NCBI GenBank assembly: GCA_009823395.1
Contig: CM020512.1
Span: 11,661,905 to 11,725,904 of the forward strand
Source of the DNA: Thamnaconus septentrionalis
Taxonomy: Eukaryota > Chordata > Actinopteri > Tetraodontiformes > Monacanthidae
Direction of reading: 5' to 3'
Length of the DNA stretch: 64,000 nucleotides
Part shown: positions 61,696 through 64,000 of the stretch, one piece after another
Layout: every line of letters starts with the position of its first letter
Numbering within the stretch: the first letter of the stretch is position 1
The notes under the pieces: generated by a model
Seen by the model: only the letters and a program-made list of their open reading frames with translations
Database searches by the model: none
What the model was told of the DNA's origin: nothing
Made by a program: the position numbers and the translations under genes

Positions 61696-62545
61696 CTTGC
61701 CTCAGCGTGGGGGGGGGGAGGGGAGGCGTGTCCTCTGCAGAGTGGGCGGGGTTCAACCCGGGGGGCGGGGGCAAAGAGGGAGGCCGTCCGCTAAAATCCT
61801 CACTCACTCACTTCCTGTCCCCCCTTGGTACCGGCAGCGAGGGAGGAAGTGGGCGGGCATTTCCGGGAGAGGGAGGGGCCGGGGAGGGGCGGGGAGGTGG
61901 GGACAGGGGGAGGGGGGCAAGGGGGAGGGGCCAGACGCCTGTCAGGTGTCAAGCCATGAAGGGAACGCCGCCGAGGAGTGAGAGGGGCGGCGCATCAGGC
62001 GCAGGGCGAGGCTCCACCCGGCCCCTGGATCGGCAGGGCGTCCTGCTGCCCTTCACAATAAAAAAACCTTCAAAATGGCATAAGACCTTCTGATGCTCTA
62101 ATTTGTTGGGGGAACCACTTCCTGTTTGAAGCTTCTTCAGTCGCGACGGCTTAATTCTGCCGGAGGAAACAGGAAAAAATGAAAAATAAAACGGGACATG
62201 AATCCAGGTGGGAAAGAGTTCGGCCCCGCCCCTCCCCCCTCTCTCTCCCTCTGAGTGGAGCACGCTCGCCCGCCGTCTCTCTCTCTCTCTCTCTCTGTCT
62301 GTCTGTCTCTCTCCCTCCTCAGCTCAGCTGATTTGTTGCAGCCTTTCAGATTCTTATTAAATTGTGCTGAAAGTCTCTGGAGCTGCTGGACGGACACAAA
62401 GTGTTTCCTGATGGATCTTCTTCCTCCTCGTTAATATTCCTCCAGCTGTCCCGCTGCTGCTGCCGCCGCCGCCGCCGCTGCTGCTGCTGGGGAGGAGGCG
62501 GAGCCCCGTCCCTCACTCCATGTCCATGTATGGCTGCCTGTCAGG

Positions 62546-62590
<45 letters not shown>

Positions 62591-64000
62591 CGTGAGAGAG
62601 ACGAATCAGGAGGAGAAACTTGGAAAAACGGAGTGAGAAGGAGGAGAAGGGAGGAGGAAGAGGCAGAAGAAGAACGGTGGATTGGTTGAAGAACCAGTCT
62701 TGTTTGAATTCGTCTGAAAAAAACTAACAGAAAAGACTTGAAAAAACACATAAACAATCTGAGGCGGACTCCACTTCCTGTCTGAGGGTCTCGGACAGGA
62801 CAGGACAGGAAGCAGTGCATCAGTCAGTCCTGAGTGTGACAGAGACGCACAATTAGGCCAAATCACGACAGGTGAGCAGGTCGGCCCCCACGGACCAATC
62901 GCAGGCCGAGTTGAATAAAAGCACGAGGGGGATTGTTTGAACAGCAACAGTCATGTGGACACTACACACTACTACTACACACAACAAGCGACAAACCAGA
63001 CAAGGGACACCTGGTGAGAGGCGGCGAGGAGCTCAAACAGGAAGTCCAGCAGCGAGGATTCCACAATAAAGAGCCTTTATTTGTTCAAACTTCTGAAAAT
63101 GATTGTTTCTGATTCTTTTAGCTACAGCGGTGAGTGTGTGTGTGTGTCGCTCACACACTGCCGCTGCTGTTTGATACGCGGACTGTAGGCGGCTAATGCT
63201 AGCAGACTCATACTCTTAAAAGCACATAGCACTGTTCACACTGAAGGATGTGGAGGGCAAAACACAATTACACCGAACACAAAAAACACCATTAACATTA
63301 TCATGGTGGCGCTGCAACAAAGTAGCAATCCACATGTTGGCTTGGCTAGTCGATAGCAACGTTAGCGAGCTAGCCTGCTTTTGCCAGCGGTGGCTGTTTG
63401 TGACCATTTTGCTTTAGCATTTAATGAAGGTCTGTTGACGTTAAACTTGAAACCTAACCTCACCCTTGTTTGTGTTGTTCTCAGCAGAATGCAAGAGTCA
63501 AAGTTAATCAAAACAGGAACACTTTACACAGTAAAATAAAAAAAAAAGAAAAAATAAAATACCCCAAACCAACCAAGTAACCGACCAACCAAGACGCCGG
63601 CTGGCTTCAAAGCGCAGCGACCTCACACCTTCCTGCAGGTGGCACCACTCCAGCGTGACTGCTGCCAATTCACTAAGGCTGTTTACAATGGCAGGTTGTT
63701 GTTTTTTTTTCCTAAACAATGTCGCGCGGCTGCAGCTTCCCCGGACGGACGGATGGCTGCTCCTGGTGCTTCAGACGAGGATATGAAGCCGCCGCTTGTT
63801 ATTATTCTTAATATTAAAGGAGTTTTTTTTTTTTTTTTCTTTTTATGAGCCGAGTGCCGCCACTGGCCCGCCGGGGGAGGGGACAACACAGCCGGTGTCG
63901 CTCGTCACTCCTCCCTGCGCGCTGCTCGTTCAATAAAGCCGCCACAATAAAGTTCCGTGCGAAGCGGCTCGTCCACACAAGTTGCTGTTTGCCGCAGGTT
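61696..64000. other. kcnd1 5' flank and unassigned right end
   Basis: 61700-62050 is GC-rich with several GGGGCGGGG or GGGAGGGGC Sp1-type boxes and no TATA box, fitting a CpG-type kcnd1 promoter and 5'UTR. Low-complexity tracts follow: (CT)n at 62275-62315, (CTG/CCG)n at 62452-62490, (GA)n at 62549-62590. From 62600 to 64000 no exon was recognised. AATAAA motifs on the plus strand near 63931 and 63946 cannot be tied to a gene. Confidence 0.45.

Noticed and set aside
62401..62820. Frames with poly-Ala, poly-Ser or Ser-Leu runs
   Set aside because: Derived from CTG/CCG and GA repeats upstream of kcnd1.

Overview
The window reads as vertebrate nuclear DNA from a teleost fish. The genes have short exons with GT-AG introns, the spacers are full of long (CA)n/(TG)n tracts, there are hAT-type MITEs and a non-LTR retrotransposon remnant, and one gene is igf3, an insulin-like growth factor known from teleosts. 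Species cannot be fixed from the sequence alone.

Six protein-coding genes could be assembled exon by exon with intact frame, and all six lie on the minus strand. Transcribed right to left they are: kcnd1 (61695..37782, Kv4.1-type A-current potassium channel, 8 coding exons, 638 aa); st14 (32779..26081, matriptase, 19 coding exons, 854 aa, close to the human 855); renbp (23294..19867, N-acylglucosamine 2-epimerase/renin-binding protein, 10 coding exons, 410 aa); lrif1 (18200..14648, ligand-dependent nuclear-receptor-interacting factor 1, 3 coding exons, about 733 aa); a second, shorter LRIF1-like gene (11501..9721, 3 coding exons, 374 aa); and igf3 (8760..6084, 4 coding exons, 211 aa). All splice sites used are GT-AG. 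Exon lengths agree with phase throughout, except that the last lrif1 junction is uncertain.

Layout: 1-6.1 kb gene-free; 6.1-8.8 kb igf3; 9.7-18.2 kb the tandem lrif1 pair; 19.9-23.3 kb renbp; 24.4-25.2 kb a decayed retrotransposon endonuclease; 26.1-32.8 kb st14; 32.8-37.8 kb non-coding, possibly a long kcnd1 3'UTR; 37.8-61.7 kb kcnd1, including a 15.5 kb intron between the two halves of the pore, packed with simple repeats, MITEs and a 219-bp tandem duplication; 61.7-64 kb GC-rich kcnd1 5' flank and more non-coding DNA.

The genes do not form a pathway: they are a growth factor, two chromatin-type proteins, a sugar epimerase, a membrane protease and an ion channel. The most interesting points are the tandem LRIF1 paralogues, in which one copy keeps the HP1-type motif region and the other keeps the C-terminal coiled coil; two in-frame exons (st14 exon 15 and kcnd1 exon 5) each flanked by a (GU)n tract upstream and a complementary (CA)n tract downstream in the transcript; a roughly 850-nt pyrimidine tract abutting a kcnd1 acceptor; and an extra residue in the Igf3 A domain.
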